Assembly: GCA_014549065.1 (NCBI GenBank)
Contig: JACDOX010000111.1
Span: forward strand, 444,532-508,531
Reading direction: 5' to 3'
DNA from: Cardinalis cardinalis
Lineage: Eukaryota > Chordata > Aves > Passeriformes > Cardinalidae
DNA: 64,000 nt
Shown here: one piece after another, positions 52,565 through 61,948 of the stretch
Layout: the number at the start of each line of letters is the position of its first letter
Numbering within the stretch: position 1 is the stretch's first letter
Notes under the pieces: generated by a model
What the model was told of the DNA's origin: nothing
Seen by the model: the letters and a program-made list of their open reading frames with translations, nothing else
Databases searched by the model: none
Made by a program: the position numbers and the translations under genes

Positions 52565-53605
52565 TTAAAATCTTTCCATATTCCTTCCCATTTCAGTGAA
52601 AATATCATCATTCCGTTTTTGAGGTTCTGGTGTGGATTTTGTAAACAGGCCATAAAGACTTTTCTTAAATGTTTTATCTAACAGAAGGGTTATAACTGGA
52701 TCTAAGCTGCTTTTAGTAGCAGCAAGACAAGTAAGGACGTTTTTAATTTCCACTAAATAATTTAACCTTGGACAGTTATTATCTGTAAGCAATACATAGA
52801 AAATTGGCCTAAAAATATGGTATGGAAGAAAACAGACAGTTAATATCATCTGGATGACAAGAATGTTTCTTTTCACTGTTCTGTAAATGAGATGTTTTTC
52901 TCCAATGCAGGTGTTTTTTTGTATTCTGCTCAGATGTCTGGTAAGAGAATAGTACGACCACAAAACGGTCATAAAAGCCAGAAAGAAGCACACAGTGGCA
53001 AGATAAGCNGCAATCATTGCAGGACGTTCACCAGCTTCTACTTTGATGTTGTAGCACATGGAGAACTCTCCTGAAACCCTCTCCTGAACATTGTAGGTGA
53101 TGGCTGTGGCTGTAATGCAGAGCACAATCAGCCAGATAACAGCACAAAAATACTTAGCGAACTTTGGCTGCCGGAACTCGTGCAGCAGGCGCCCNTGGAG
53201 GGTTCCTGGCAGAGCTGGGGAGTGTTGTGGGCCACAGTTCTTCTTCAGGGTGGCATACTGGCTGAGGGCAGTGGAGCACAGGATGGTGATGGTCACGTAC
53301 ATGCTGACATGCATCACCAGCGTCCCCAGGTGATGGGCGATCCTGCACGCCACCGACTCGTAGGGCCAGCGGTGCCCCTCCGCAAAGTAGGCAGCCAGGA
53401 AGGGCATGGTGCTGCAAACCAGCAGATTTGCAGCCACCAGGTTGGCCAGGTAAATGTACTGTGTCCTTCTGGTGGGCACTTTACGTAAAAATATCCAGGC
53501 ACTTAGAATGTTCCCAAAGATTCCAGCGGGAAACAGGCAGGANTAGAGGATGGGGAGAGCTACGGTGGTAGCTGGTGATGGCTGAAGACATGATGAGTTG
53601 TTCAT
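52565..53605 (-). CDS. GPR82: GPR82, orphan P2Y12-like G-protein-coupled receptor
   Basis: A 346-residue single-exon reading frame on the strand opposite CASK; mammalian GPR82 is about 336 residues. It has seven hydrophobic segments at roughly 17-40, 51-74, 88-117, 150-172, 196-220, 247-272 and 284-310. There is an N-glycosylation site at Asn3, and Cys87 and Cys184 are placed for the extracellular disulfide. Characteristic family stretches include FRQPKFA, CFLPYHIFRPIFYVL and LLLDKTFKKSLY. TM2 has Asn rather than Asp at the sodium site, and TM7 reads DPVIT without the usual Tyr. The DRY motif is SQY at 115-117, lacking the key arginine. Start ATG 53605 has a weak context (T at -3), but no ATG precedes it in the short leader. 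Ns hit residues 21 (TAN), 137 (CAN) and 199 (GCN, Ala regardless). The first 40% of the gene is much more GC-rich than the rest. The ligand is unknown. Confidence 0.95.
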   Translation of the reverse strand: MNNSSCLQPSPATTVALPILXSCLFPAGIFGNILSAWIFLRKVPTRRTQYIYLANLVAANLLVCSTMPFLAAYFAEGHRWPYESVACRIAHHLGTLVMHVSMYVTITILCSTALSQYATLKKNCGPQHSPALPGTLXGRLLHEFRQPKFAKYFCAVIWLIVLCITATAITYNVQERVSGEFSMCYNIKVEAGERPAMIXAYLATVCFFLAFMTVLWSYYSLTRHLSRIQKNTCIGEKHLIYRTVKRNILVIQMILTVCFLPYHIFRPIFYVLLTDNNCPRLNYLVEIKNVLTCLAATKSSLDPVITLLLDKTFKKSLYGLFTKSTPEPQKRNDDIFTEMGRNMERF

Positions 53606-53648
53606 TTATGGCAGGATTCCTTGAGTGGTCAGAGCTGAAACACAATTT
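53606..53648 (-). other. GPR82: GPR82 5'UTR tail and splice acceptor
   Basis: On the minus strand the sequence ATTGTGTTTCAG ends at 53635, followed by 29 nt of leader (53634-53606) and then the start ATG. The pyrimidine-rich CAG indicates that the coding exon is spliced to an upstream noncoding exon, matching the known noncoding-leader structure of mammalian GPR82. The leader segment contains no ATG. Confidence 0.75.
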
Positions 53649-54687
53649 AAAAATTAATATTTCTGTAATGTGCATCTAACATCTCTTTTTTGCTCTTAGC
53701 TCAGCTGTTTCTGTCTCCCTGACTTTTCATNCTGTTACCTTAAATTTGCATGAGGTTACAGTTTGGGCATTCTCTTCCACTGAAGTTTCATGAAGAAAAA
53801 CTAAACCCCAAAGCTTTTATGTGCCTAGAATCTAATAAAATAAATTAGGAAGCTGAAGGTTCAAGCTATGGTCTGGCAATAACTTCTATGATCTTGGTTT
53901 ATTTCTCAGTCTTCTGGAANGTCTGTAACCTAATTTGGAAACCACTTACAGACCATTTAAAATTAAATGAGCAAATTAAGTGCAAAGAATTACTTTAATT
54001 CCAGAAATGCAGAAGAGTATCTGTACCTCCATTTAACTATAAATTAGTGTGTATACTGCAAGAATCTCACTNTACATTTATTCNGTGCTCATGTCTATAT
54101 GTGGTGTTGCTTTATCACAGCTCTAATGTCAGATGTACATTTAGCAACTCAGTCTATATTTTTTAGTATATATAGTGATTGTTGAAAACTGCAGTATATT
54201 AGTTTTTTCCAAGTTCATTTTTCAGTCTTTTCTCGATTTCCAAGCTGAAAATAGGAAATTAAGGCTCTGTGCAATGACTGTGTGCAAAAAGTGACATTTC
54301 AGCTTACAGCCCTGTAGTGGAGAGTTTTTACTGTTGTATGCATAGATATACATACATGTTTTAGTGGAGTGTATCCTGGTTAGTTTTTTTTCCATATCAA
54401 ATCATATGAAANAAACCCAGATTTCAATCTTAGAGACTAATAATATTTTTTTAAAACAGCTGTAAACAAATGAACTCAGATGCTAAATATGGTTTAGTGT
54501 AGCAATTANAAAAAGCCCAGAGACCAAGTATAAAAACTGTGCTGTAGGCAGTGTTTGACAAACTTGCAAATTAAACTAACTTTTGTAGCTCTTGCATTTT
54601 AGTGTACACTAAGTTCTATATGTATTGTTAAACCAAAATGTATTAAATTCTTTTATATAATGAGTTGAATTCACAAAGTAATTGTTG

Positions 54688-54717
54688 ATTTACTTATTTA
54701 GAAGTAAATAAGTAAAT
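54688..54717. repeat. Hairpin: 13-bp inverted repeat with GAAG loop
   Basis: The arm ATTTACTTATTTA is followed by GAAG and then its exact reverse complement. A related direct copy (ATTTACTTATTTTNGAAG) follows at about 54753-54770, so the sequence seems to have undergone several local rearrangements. It is AT-rich and no function is assigned. Confidence 0.85.
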
Positions 54718-54839
54718 TTTGAATTAATGAATGAATTTTGAATTCTTGAATGAATTTACTTATTTTNGAAGTCTAATGAAAATTTTTGTAATTGACCAAA
54801 TTTTGTCNGGTAAAAACNAAGTAGTAATTTTAAGCTTAC

Positions 54840-54938
54840 CTANACAAGTTGCAGGCACCTTCTTTTGCTGAGAGGAAATATTTCTGTCTGGTATCTGTTT
54901 GATCTCCACTGCTGCAGTGAAAATGCTGGCACTGGAAC
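54840..54938 (-). other. GPR82: Candidate GPR82 noncoding leader exon (99 nt)
   Basis: On the minus strand a plausible acceptor, ACTGTACTCTCCAG, ends at 54939. A consensus donor, TNTAG followed by GTAAGC, starts at 54839. The enclosed 99 nt contain no ATG, as expected for a 5'UTR exon. Splicing to the coding-exon acceptor at 53635 would remove a 1.2-kb intron. There is no expression evidence; the call rests on splice-site shape and position. Confidence 0.45.
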
Positions 54939-55424
54939 CTGGAGAGTACAGTTAAAAATTTCTCTCTGACATAACTAGGTTTTCAGAGTGTACACTTTCC
55001 TTTTACAATGTCAGGAGGCAGGTANGCATTTAAAGTTCAGAAAATATGATGTCTGTACAAAAAAGGCTTTGAAATTAAGTCAGGATCAGCTCCATTAGGG
55101 AAAAAAATATGGAGATAGCATGGAAGAGCAGCTGTGACAGTCCTTTAGGTACAGCACAGAAAAAACACCTTACATCCTCTATGTAGTANTTTCCTCTTTT
55201 GGGGGTGGAGGGGTTCTCTTTAGGACTGCCCACTTTCCTTCACGCTGCTATTTTCTGCATGAAAACTTGTCCTTTCAGTCATGTTTAACAGGTTTTCAGC
55301 TCCACAAGCTGTCTGTTCCCAAAGGCCACATGCACTAGTGCTGTGTCCATGTCTATCCTCACATGAGTGNCCACATGGACACATCTCTTCTGTCTGGTCA
55401 GGTGATGGATTGTGGGGGAACAAT

Positions 55425-55466
55425 TTAAACCTGATGCATCCAAGGGTTCTGGCAGGGNAAATGGAC
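55425..55466. repeat. 42-bp dispersed duplicate, copy A
   Basis: The block from TTAAACCTGATGCATCCAAG to AAATGGAC matches 57130-57171 at all positions except one, plus an N. The flanks on either side are unrelated. It lies between GPR82 and GPR34, outside any recognised element. Confidence 0.9.
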
Positions 55467-56721
55467 TCAATGGACTGTCCAAGAAATGCAGTGTTTCACA
55501 CAAAGCATCCAGAGGTGTACACTGGACAGTTTCTTCCTCCACAGCATAGGTATGATCACAGGGCAAACTCTGGTCACCTCTGCAGAAGTTGAGGGCTTTC
55601 TGCTTTCTGATACATCTGTGGTTGTAAGATAACCTCTAAATAAGTTCCTTTATGAGAACAGAAGTTTGGTAAGGTTCTTGTTTTGCTAGTTTGGCCTTAT
55701 GTTTAAGCATAAATTTGCCTCATGATCTGTTATCATTGTTCAGTCTCATTATTACTAATTTTTTTCTAAGATAATGGACATATGAGCTGGCTTCCTATTC
55801 TGAATTCATAGCTGAACTCATTTACAATTACATTTATTTGCTATGGATTATTAGTAATTAAGTTGTGAAGCTGTAATTATTTTGCATGTATGTTAATTCT
55901 TGTTGGATTTAGTTATACCTTGTTTTCCACTTCTGAATGCATATTATATTAAAAATCATTGTAACAGAGTGAGTCTTCTATTTGTTACATGTTTAATAGT
56001 TTCTTAAGTAGTGTTAGAAGTTCTTGTTGCTGTGGCATTCCGCAGAGGTTTAGATACAAAAATGCATATTCTGAAAAGTTGCTGAGAATGGTGTGAACAA
56101 TTCCAGTTAGCAGGTTTTTTTTAATTGCTAGTATTATTTGGTTGGTTATTGANTGTTGCCTGTAGTATTTATAATTTAATGATAATAACTCACGCTGTAA
56201 GAAGAGATTACTGCTACATTTTTTTCTGAATTATTGTATGATAGTAAATTGTTGTAGTGAACTAGAGTCTATCAGACTTTTTTTTTTGGAATGGATTACT
56301 GAAAGCAGTAGCAAAGTAATGAAGTATTATAAGTTTTTTTAAAATGCCACCTGTACCAGGAATACAGTTGCAGTTGGTTCTAAGCTGTAGCAAGCACCTT
56401 CCTTATTCTTTTAGTGGACTATTTCCTTTCACCTAACTTACAAATGGTGTGTTTTATCTAAATGTATTTGAAAATACTCAACTGGAACACATGCATTTTT
56501 ACGCCATTCACTCTTAAGTTCTTCATAATTATTTTTATGTGTANCATTCACCTCAATGATTTACATTTTCTCTATTCTCCAACCATGATCACTCTTAATT
56601 TATACATGTTCTAGATTTTATATTGCCAATAGGCAGCATATGTTGCATTTCATCATTGTATGCAGACAACTTGTTTTCTGGCCCTAAAAACACAAAACCC
56701 AGGAAATTCCCAGTGGTGGAA

Positions 56722-56765
56722 TTCCTTGANTTCAGCAAGGCTTTNACACTGTCTCTCACAGCCTT
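56722..56765 (+). repeat. CR1 reverse-transcriptase relic
   Basis: The short stretch CTTGANTTCAGCAAGG followed by CTTTNACACTGTCTC reads L-D-F-S-K-A-F, then after a one-base deletion D-T-V-S-H-S. This is the RT motif-A region of CR1 ORF2. Only about 45 bp are recognisable, so it is a 5'-region scrap of an old LINE and not a gene. Confidence 0.65.
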
Positions 56766-56961
56766 GTGTGCTGTCAGAGCATCAGACTAAAGCTTCCATA
56801 TGTGAACCTCCCGGTTCTGGGAATAATGTGATTCTCACTTGTTTTTCAGTGGTATAAGCTNCACTCCTCTTTCAAAATTGCTATTTTTCTGCTCTCAGAA
56901 ACACCACTTTGCAAGTTAAAACCATAATTGCATTTAATTTCAGTGCAAAAATGAAAGTTGA

Positions 56962-57738
56962 TGTTGTGGTTTGACGCTGGTAGATGGGTGAGCCCTCACA
57001 GCTGCCNACCCACTCCCCCTCAGTGGGATGGGAAGAGTCAAAAGGGTAAAAGTGAGAAACCTTGTTTATTATTTTTGCCTCTTCTCCCTCTTGTTCTTGT
57101 GGCTNCTGTGCTGCAGAACAGACCTCCCCTTAAACCTGATGAATCCAAGGGTTCTGGCAGGGAAAATGGACCCTTCTGGTGCTCCCTCCTGCTTTGTTTG
57201 ACACACTCTGATCAAATCTGCTGGTATTTACCAAAGTAGGTGGTTTTGGTTTATCCCAGAAAGCTCCTAAATCCCACACATTCACTTACTTCCTCTCCAG
57301 TGGGCTGGGAGGCAGAACCAGTAGGGTAAAAGTGGAAATTCATGGTTTGTGAGAAAGAGTTTAATAAGCTTAAAGAAAAAGAAAAAAAAAAAAAACTCCA
57401 AGTGATAGAAAGCAGCCCCACCTGACCAGTGCCCAGTGAGTTCCTAAAAGTAGCAATGCAGCCAGGCTTCCTTCTTGACTTCTATTCTTCTATTGCTGAG
57501 CATGATACCATGTGCTTTGGGATACCCCTGGGGCCAGCTGTCCCTGCTGTGTCCCCTCCATGTCCTCGTGCACCCCCAGCCTGTCTCTGCTGGGCTGTTC
57601 TGAGAGACAGTCAAGTCCTGCTTGTTGTGCAAGGGCTGCTTAGCAATGGCTGAAGCATCCCTGGGTGTCAACACTTTTGTTCACAAGCTCAAACCACAGC
57701 CCATCTTGTGAAGTGTGTCCTAGCCAAAACCAGCACAA
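56962..57738 (-). mobile_element. ERVL-type LTR, degraded and probably composite
   Basis: On the minus strand it begins TGTGCTGGTTTTGGCTAGGA at 57738 and ends near CAAACCACAACA at 56962. These are termini I recognise from the abundant avian ERVL LTR, with TG...CA ends. A minus-strand ATTAAA near 57359-57354 could be its polyadenylation signal. The GGTAAAAGTG-type block occurs twice (about 57015-57060 and 57290-57345), suggesting two partial LTRs fused or an internal duplication. No 5-bp target-site duplication is visible. A 14-A run is at 57382-57395. No internal retroviral coding region is present. Confidence 0.75.
57130..57171. repeat. 42-bp dispersed duplicate, copy B
   Basis: This is the partner of 55425-55466 in the same orientation, with one substitution and one N over 42 bp. 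It lies between the two similar blocks of the ERVL-type LTR, in a part I could not match to the LTR itself. Confidence 0.9.
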
Positions 57739-59919
57739 CACTGGAACATGTTGGTACACCAGCTGAAATTCATGTGTTTATAGGTCTGAGGAAAATGAGG
57801 TTCATGCAGTTATATAGGNATGTCTGTTGAGTTAGCCTTTAAATACAGAAAGCAAAACAAATAGAATTACCTTCATGTTAAAAGTCTTCTGAAGACTCAG
57901 GTAATCAGGAAACACTGGGAAGAGAAGTAAGTCACACTATTTGAGTAACTGATTCTGTGGTCATTTGACACGTCACAGTGTGACTTTCAGCAGGTTTCCC
58001 AAGATGTTTCAGGACTGTTTGTTCTTCAATAATATTTTCTCGTAAGGCTTGGTGTTTTACCCTTTAAATTTGGGAAAACTGATTGAAGAAAAAAATACAT
58101 AAGGATTAAATTTTTTTTTAAAAGAGTAAATATACCTTCTTTTGTTTCTTGGTCAGTAGTAACTGCTTCCTACATGACAGTACTGTCTAGTTTCAGATCC
58201 CTTTCTGAGCCAGTTGATACATCTGGAATTAACATCTTGAAGCACTGATTTATAGAGTTGTAGAAATCCAAAAGAAATCCAGAAGTATTTTCTAATTGCT
58301 TTCTGAGTTGTCTCTTTCTTCTGACTGCTGCTCCCTTAATGCTGCACTTTGCCAAGGTNATGTGGTCATTCTTGTTCCCCTCCTCTGTGCCATTCCTGCT
58401 CTTAGAGGTTTTCTTGTAGACCTGNTCCCTCTCAGATTTTCATTTCTGAGCTGGAGAGTTGATTAATGTAATGCATTTTGGATTTTCATTATCAAAGCCC
58501 TGTACTACTACTTCATCTGCTGAAGANATCTGAGTTTATTTTGGCAATACTGCTGTGTCCATGAATTACAAACCTTGTGAATGAAAATTCTGGTCTANCA
58601 CTTCATTCAAAAGAATTTTAGAAATCACATGGTGTTCAAGCTGCTGCTGTTCATGTCTGTCCTCTCCTGAATTTCCCAGCCCACACCCTCACCCCGACCT
58701 GCTGTTCAGTATCATCAACCAACTGCTCACTGAATGAGCATAGACAAGAAAGAATGATGAGATAACGTATAAATTTTGTGAAATTATGGTTTATAAACTC
58801 CACTAGATGTACCAGAATTGATGTCATTATGTAGAACTACACTATTGCATAAAATTGCACTGGACAAATACAAAACCAAGAGAAGCTTTAATATAATAGG
58901 ATGGCAAAATGATAGATAAAAGATCCTGAAATGCAGTTTCTGTGAGAAGCAGTCAGAAATTATTGTACAAACACCTCTGTTGTATGCTGAAATGTTTTAA
59001 GAAAAAGTCAGTTACCATCATATCTTTATGAAATTACACATTTGTAGAAATCTTTCTTTTGAAGATAAAGAAACCCCATAATTTTTTTTTTTAAAAAAAG
59101 GAAAACAAAACAGACTGGCTAGTCATTGTAATTTGTTTGACGTGTTTATATCCAGTTCCATCAAATCTGAATGATATGAATTCACATCAAAATTAAGCCA
59201 AGTATATATCTAGCTGAGGTGAAGCCTTATGTTTACTTTGTTCAATCAGAATATTATGAGTATCTTCTGTAAAATCAGAATATTGTATAGAATTAGTAAA
59301 AACCCACACAGATTTGGCATTAACAGTCACATGATGCATTAAAGAAGTTACTGGTAGTCATATTAAAACCAACTTCTTTACACTTATGTATTTGAGCAGT
59401 ATTGTTTGTGTGTGTAAAGACAATAAATCCTTATTTCACAGAGCTTGATGTCTGGCCTCTATATCTTTCACCTTTCTGGTCTGTTGTGCCAGACATTTAA
59501 TTTGTTCNTGGTTGTGCTGCTTGAGTCGTTTTGGTGCCAGACATTCCCCACCTTCAGCTCTCTGGTTTTTGAGAAATGTTACAGTTTGAAATTTGTTTGT
59601 GCCTAAATACATAAAGGTGTTTAGTATCTGAGAATGTAGCTGTAGCTATGAAATGTTGTAATTTACATTGCTGTTCACATGGCATCAGCAATTATTAAGA
59701 TTATTTTAATCACATGGAAAGAAAAGTCTCCTGCCAGGGAGGAANCATGCAGCTGGAGTGTGTGGCTTTGGAAATCTAGGAGTAGACCAGTGCCTGAGCC
59801 AGGCTGATCTTTTTGCTCCGTTCTGTGAGTTGATGTTCCTTGCTGAATTACTTTGTGCAGTCATCAGATTTGTCACATTGAAGGAAATCTTAGGAAATAC
59901 CCACATCATCTCTCTTTCA

Positions 59920-60029
59920 TTTATTTAGAATTTTCTGAAGGCGTTGCTTGCTTTTCCTCACGTGTTTGACCTTGANACTCATTAAAATGTTGGAAATACA
60001 AAGGTCTTAGTGGGATTGANTGTTTTAAT
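59920..60029 (-). terminator. GPR34: Candidate GPR34 polyadenylation signals
   Basis: The minus strand has ATTAAA at 60029-60024 and AATAAA at 59925-59920, about 0.6-0.7 kb past the GPR34 stop. I noticed no canonical hexamer closer. Position-based inference only. Confidence 0.35.
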
Positions 60030-60611
60030 TTTGCTGCTTAATAAAACTAAGAGTGTCTTCTGTACTTAAAACTGAATTGATAGCTGTTGTATTCTTCACC
60101 TCATTTTTAAGACACATGTTGCTAAATTCTCAAATATTTTCTTTAAAAATGCATTTATAAATGTAGTAAAAATATTGATCTGTTGGAAACCTATTAAAAC
60201 AGAGAAAACCATAAAATACATAAAATCTGTAATGTTATCTAGATCTTTCAAATAGGACAGAATTTACTTTTTGCAAAATTCATCTATTATTTACATACAC
60301 AAGCTACTAATATTAATGTATATATACAAGTTTACTTTTACAGGTTCAAACCCTTTTGTGGAAATGTCCCTAAAGAGTTAGTGTTCTAGTTTAGTCCAAC
60401 ACAAGAAAGTCTGAGAACTTCCTAATTTGTTTCCTTGGATAAACAAGAGCGAAAAAATTCTTCTGAAAAGTAACTTCCCATTTTCACAAACCAGAAGTAC
60501 AACTTCTCATTTTTCTTAACCAGAGGAAAGAGGCAGAATTAGTAACTCTAGAGTAGAGGATTTTGTGATCTGAAATTGGTGACCTGGAGTGACAGAGATC
60601 CATTNAAACAT

Positions 60612-61757
60612 TCAAATCACAGACTTCTTCCTTGAGTAGCTGGAGTGAGGAGTGGTGGTAGATAATCGCTCTTGAGCATATTGTCCAAGTCTTATGTCTG
60701 AAGTGCTCTCCAGGTTTAGGCTTTTNTCTCCATGGAGTTTTCTGCAAATCAGTTGGAATACAGTCTTACGGANACTTCTGGACATTAGGAAATACATAAC
60801 TGGGTCTAGACAGCTGTTAAATGATGAAAATATGAGCATCACCTCATTGCANGTGTGAATGATCTTCATCCAATGACAGGATAGGGTTTGTAACTGTGAT
60901 GTGATGTAGACAACTCGGAACATGTGATAAGGCACAAAACAGATGGTGAAAATTATGAGAACAATGAAGGAATTTCTTGCTGTCTTGGTGTATTTTCCTG
61001 CATTGGGAAAATTTGCCCTTCTCCTCGAAATTTTCAGAAGGTTCTTGGCAATTTTAACATACGAAAGTATCAAAAGGAAAAAAACTATCCAAAAAATCAG
61101 CACAGTGATATAGTTTAAAATTGCTTCTGTCTTCTCTGCATTCTGTTTGCTTCGGTAATGAAAGCACTTGGTAGAGTTGCTGTCCTCAGTCTTAAAGAAA
61201 GATGGTGCAACTACCACTATAAATCCTGCCAGTGCAATGGCCCACACCGTGCAGCAAATCTGCACGCTCCGGGTGGTGGTGAGCATCTTTGGACGCTTCA
61301 CAGACTTCGTTATTTTTATATAACGATCCAGACTAATTAGTCCCAGCAGTACTATGCTAATGTACATGTTCATGTAGAACAGAGTTCCCACAACCTTGCA
61401 AAAAGCCCGCCCGAACATCCAGCGGTTGGTGGCATGATAGAGGATCCGGAAGGGAAGGCAGAAGATGAGCAGGAGGTCTGCAACAGCCACATTGAGCAAG
61501 TAAACTTGGATAGAATTCCTCTTCTGATGAATGCCCAGGAAAGCAAAAAGGGCTACAATGTTTCCANCCAATCCAACAACAAAAATAATGGAGTAAAAAA
61601 CTATCAAAGCAAGTGACAGTGAGTTGTTGTCATCCAAGGAACAGCTGGCATCATTGTGACTTTCTGAGGCATTTATGGTCAGGTTGGTTTGGTTACTCCA
61701 GAATTCTTCCTTGTGTGGACCAATGGTTGGTAAATCANCTGAAGTTGCAGCCATCAT
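60612..61757 (-). CDS. GPR34: GPR34, P2Y12-like lysophosphatidylserine receptor
   Basis: A 381-residue single-exon receptor, the same length as human GPR34. GPR34 is a Gi-coupled class A receptor prominent in microglia and other myeloid cells and reported to respond to lysophosphatidylserine (family knowledge). Seen here, numbering from ATG 61757: N-glycosylation sites at Asn22, Asn25, Asn29 and Asn194; GN at 65-66 (TM1); ADLLLIF with Asp94 (TM2); Cys120 and Cys198 for the disulfide; DRY at 144-146; Trp172; CFVPYH with Pro276 (TM6); and DPVMY at 318-322 (TM7). Near-invariant family stretches include KVVGTLFYMNMYIS and NSFIVLIIFTICFVPYH. Two adjacent ATGs (61757 and 61754) compete as start; the second has the better context (A at -3, G at +4). 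A frame opening at TTG 61763 is not a credible start. Ns fall in five codons; one (ACN) is silent. The Ser/Thr-rich C-tail offers phosphorylation sites. Confidence 0.97.
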   Translation of the reverse strand: MMAATSXDLPTIGPHKEEFWSNQTNLTINASESHNDASCSLDDNNSLSLALIVFYSIIFVVGLXGNIVALFAFLGIHQKRNSIQVYLLNVAVADLLLIFCLPFRILYHATNRWMFGRAFCKVVGTLFYMNMYISIVLLGLISLDRYIKITKSVKRPKMLTTTRSVQICCTVWAIALAGFIVVVAPSFFKTEDSNSTKCFHYRSKQNAEKTEAILNYITVLIFWIVFFLLILSYVKIAKNLLKISRRRANFPNAGKYTKTARNSFIVLIIFTICFVPYHMFRVVYITSQLQTLSCHWMKIIHXCNEVMLIFSSFNSCLDPVMYFLMSRSXRKTVFQLICRKLHGXKSLNLESTSDIRLGQYAQERLSTTTPHSSYSRKKSVI

Positions 61758-61790
61758 TTGCAAAGGGGTTTTAGCTGTTCTGCAAAAAGA
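61758..61790 (-). other. GPR34: GPR34 5'UTR tail and splice acceptor
   Basis: On the minus strand CTGTCTTTTTGCAG ends at 61780, and the exon continues AACAGCTAAAACCCCTTTGC to the first ATG. The long pyrimidine tract and CAG make a strong acceptor, so the coding exon is spliced to an upstream noncoding exon, as known for mammalian GPR34. Only about 22 nt of leader belong to this exon. Confidence 0.82.
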
Positions 61791-61948
61791 CAGAGATTTT
61801 AAGAATTAAATCTCCATTCAGGTGTCTGTTTGCTTTATAGCCTACAGTCTAATGTGNTATAAACATAAAAGGCAGTAGCTGAAAGGAATAAATGCACCAA
61901 GTATTGGTGTAGCTGAATAGAAGGAGTTTCATAAATATATAAAATATC

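Noticed and set aside
53097..53488. Open frames on both strands opposite and within GPR82
   Set aside because: They are shadow frames produced by the GC-rich part of the GPR82 coding sequence.
61758..61763. GPR34 frame opening at TTG 61763
   Set aside because: TTG is not a credible eukaryotic start when two ATGs follow within four codons; the CDS was started at 61757.
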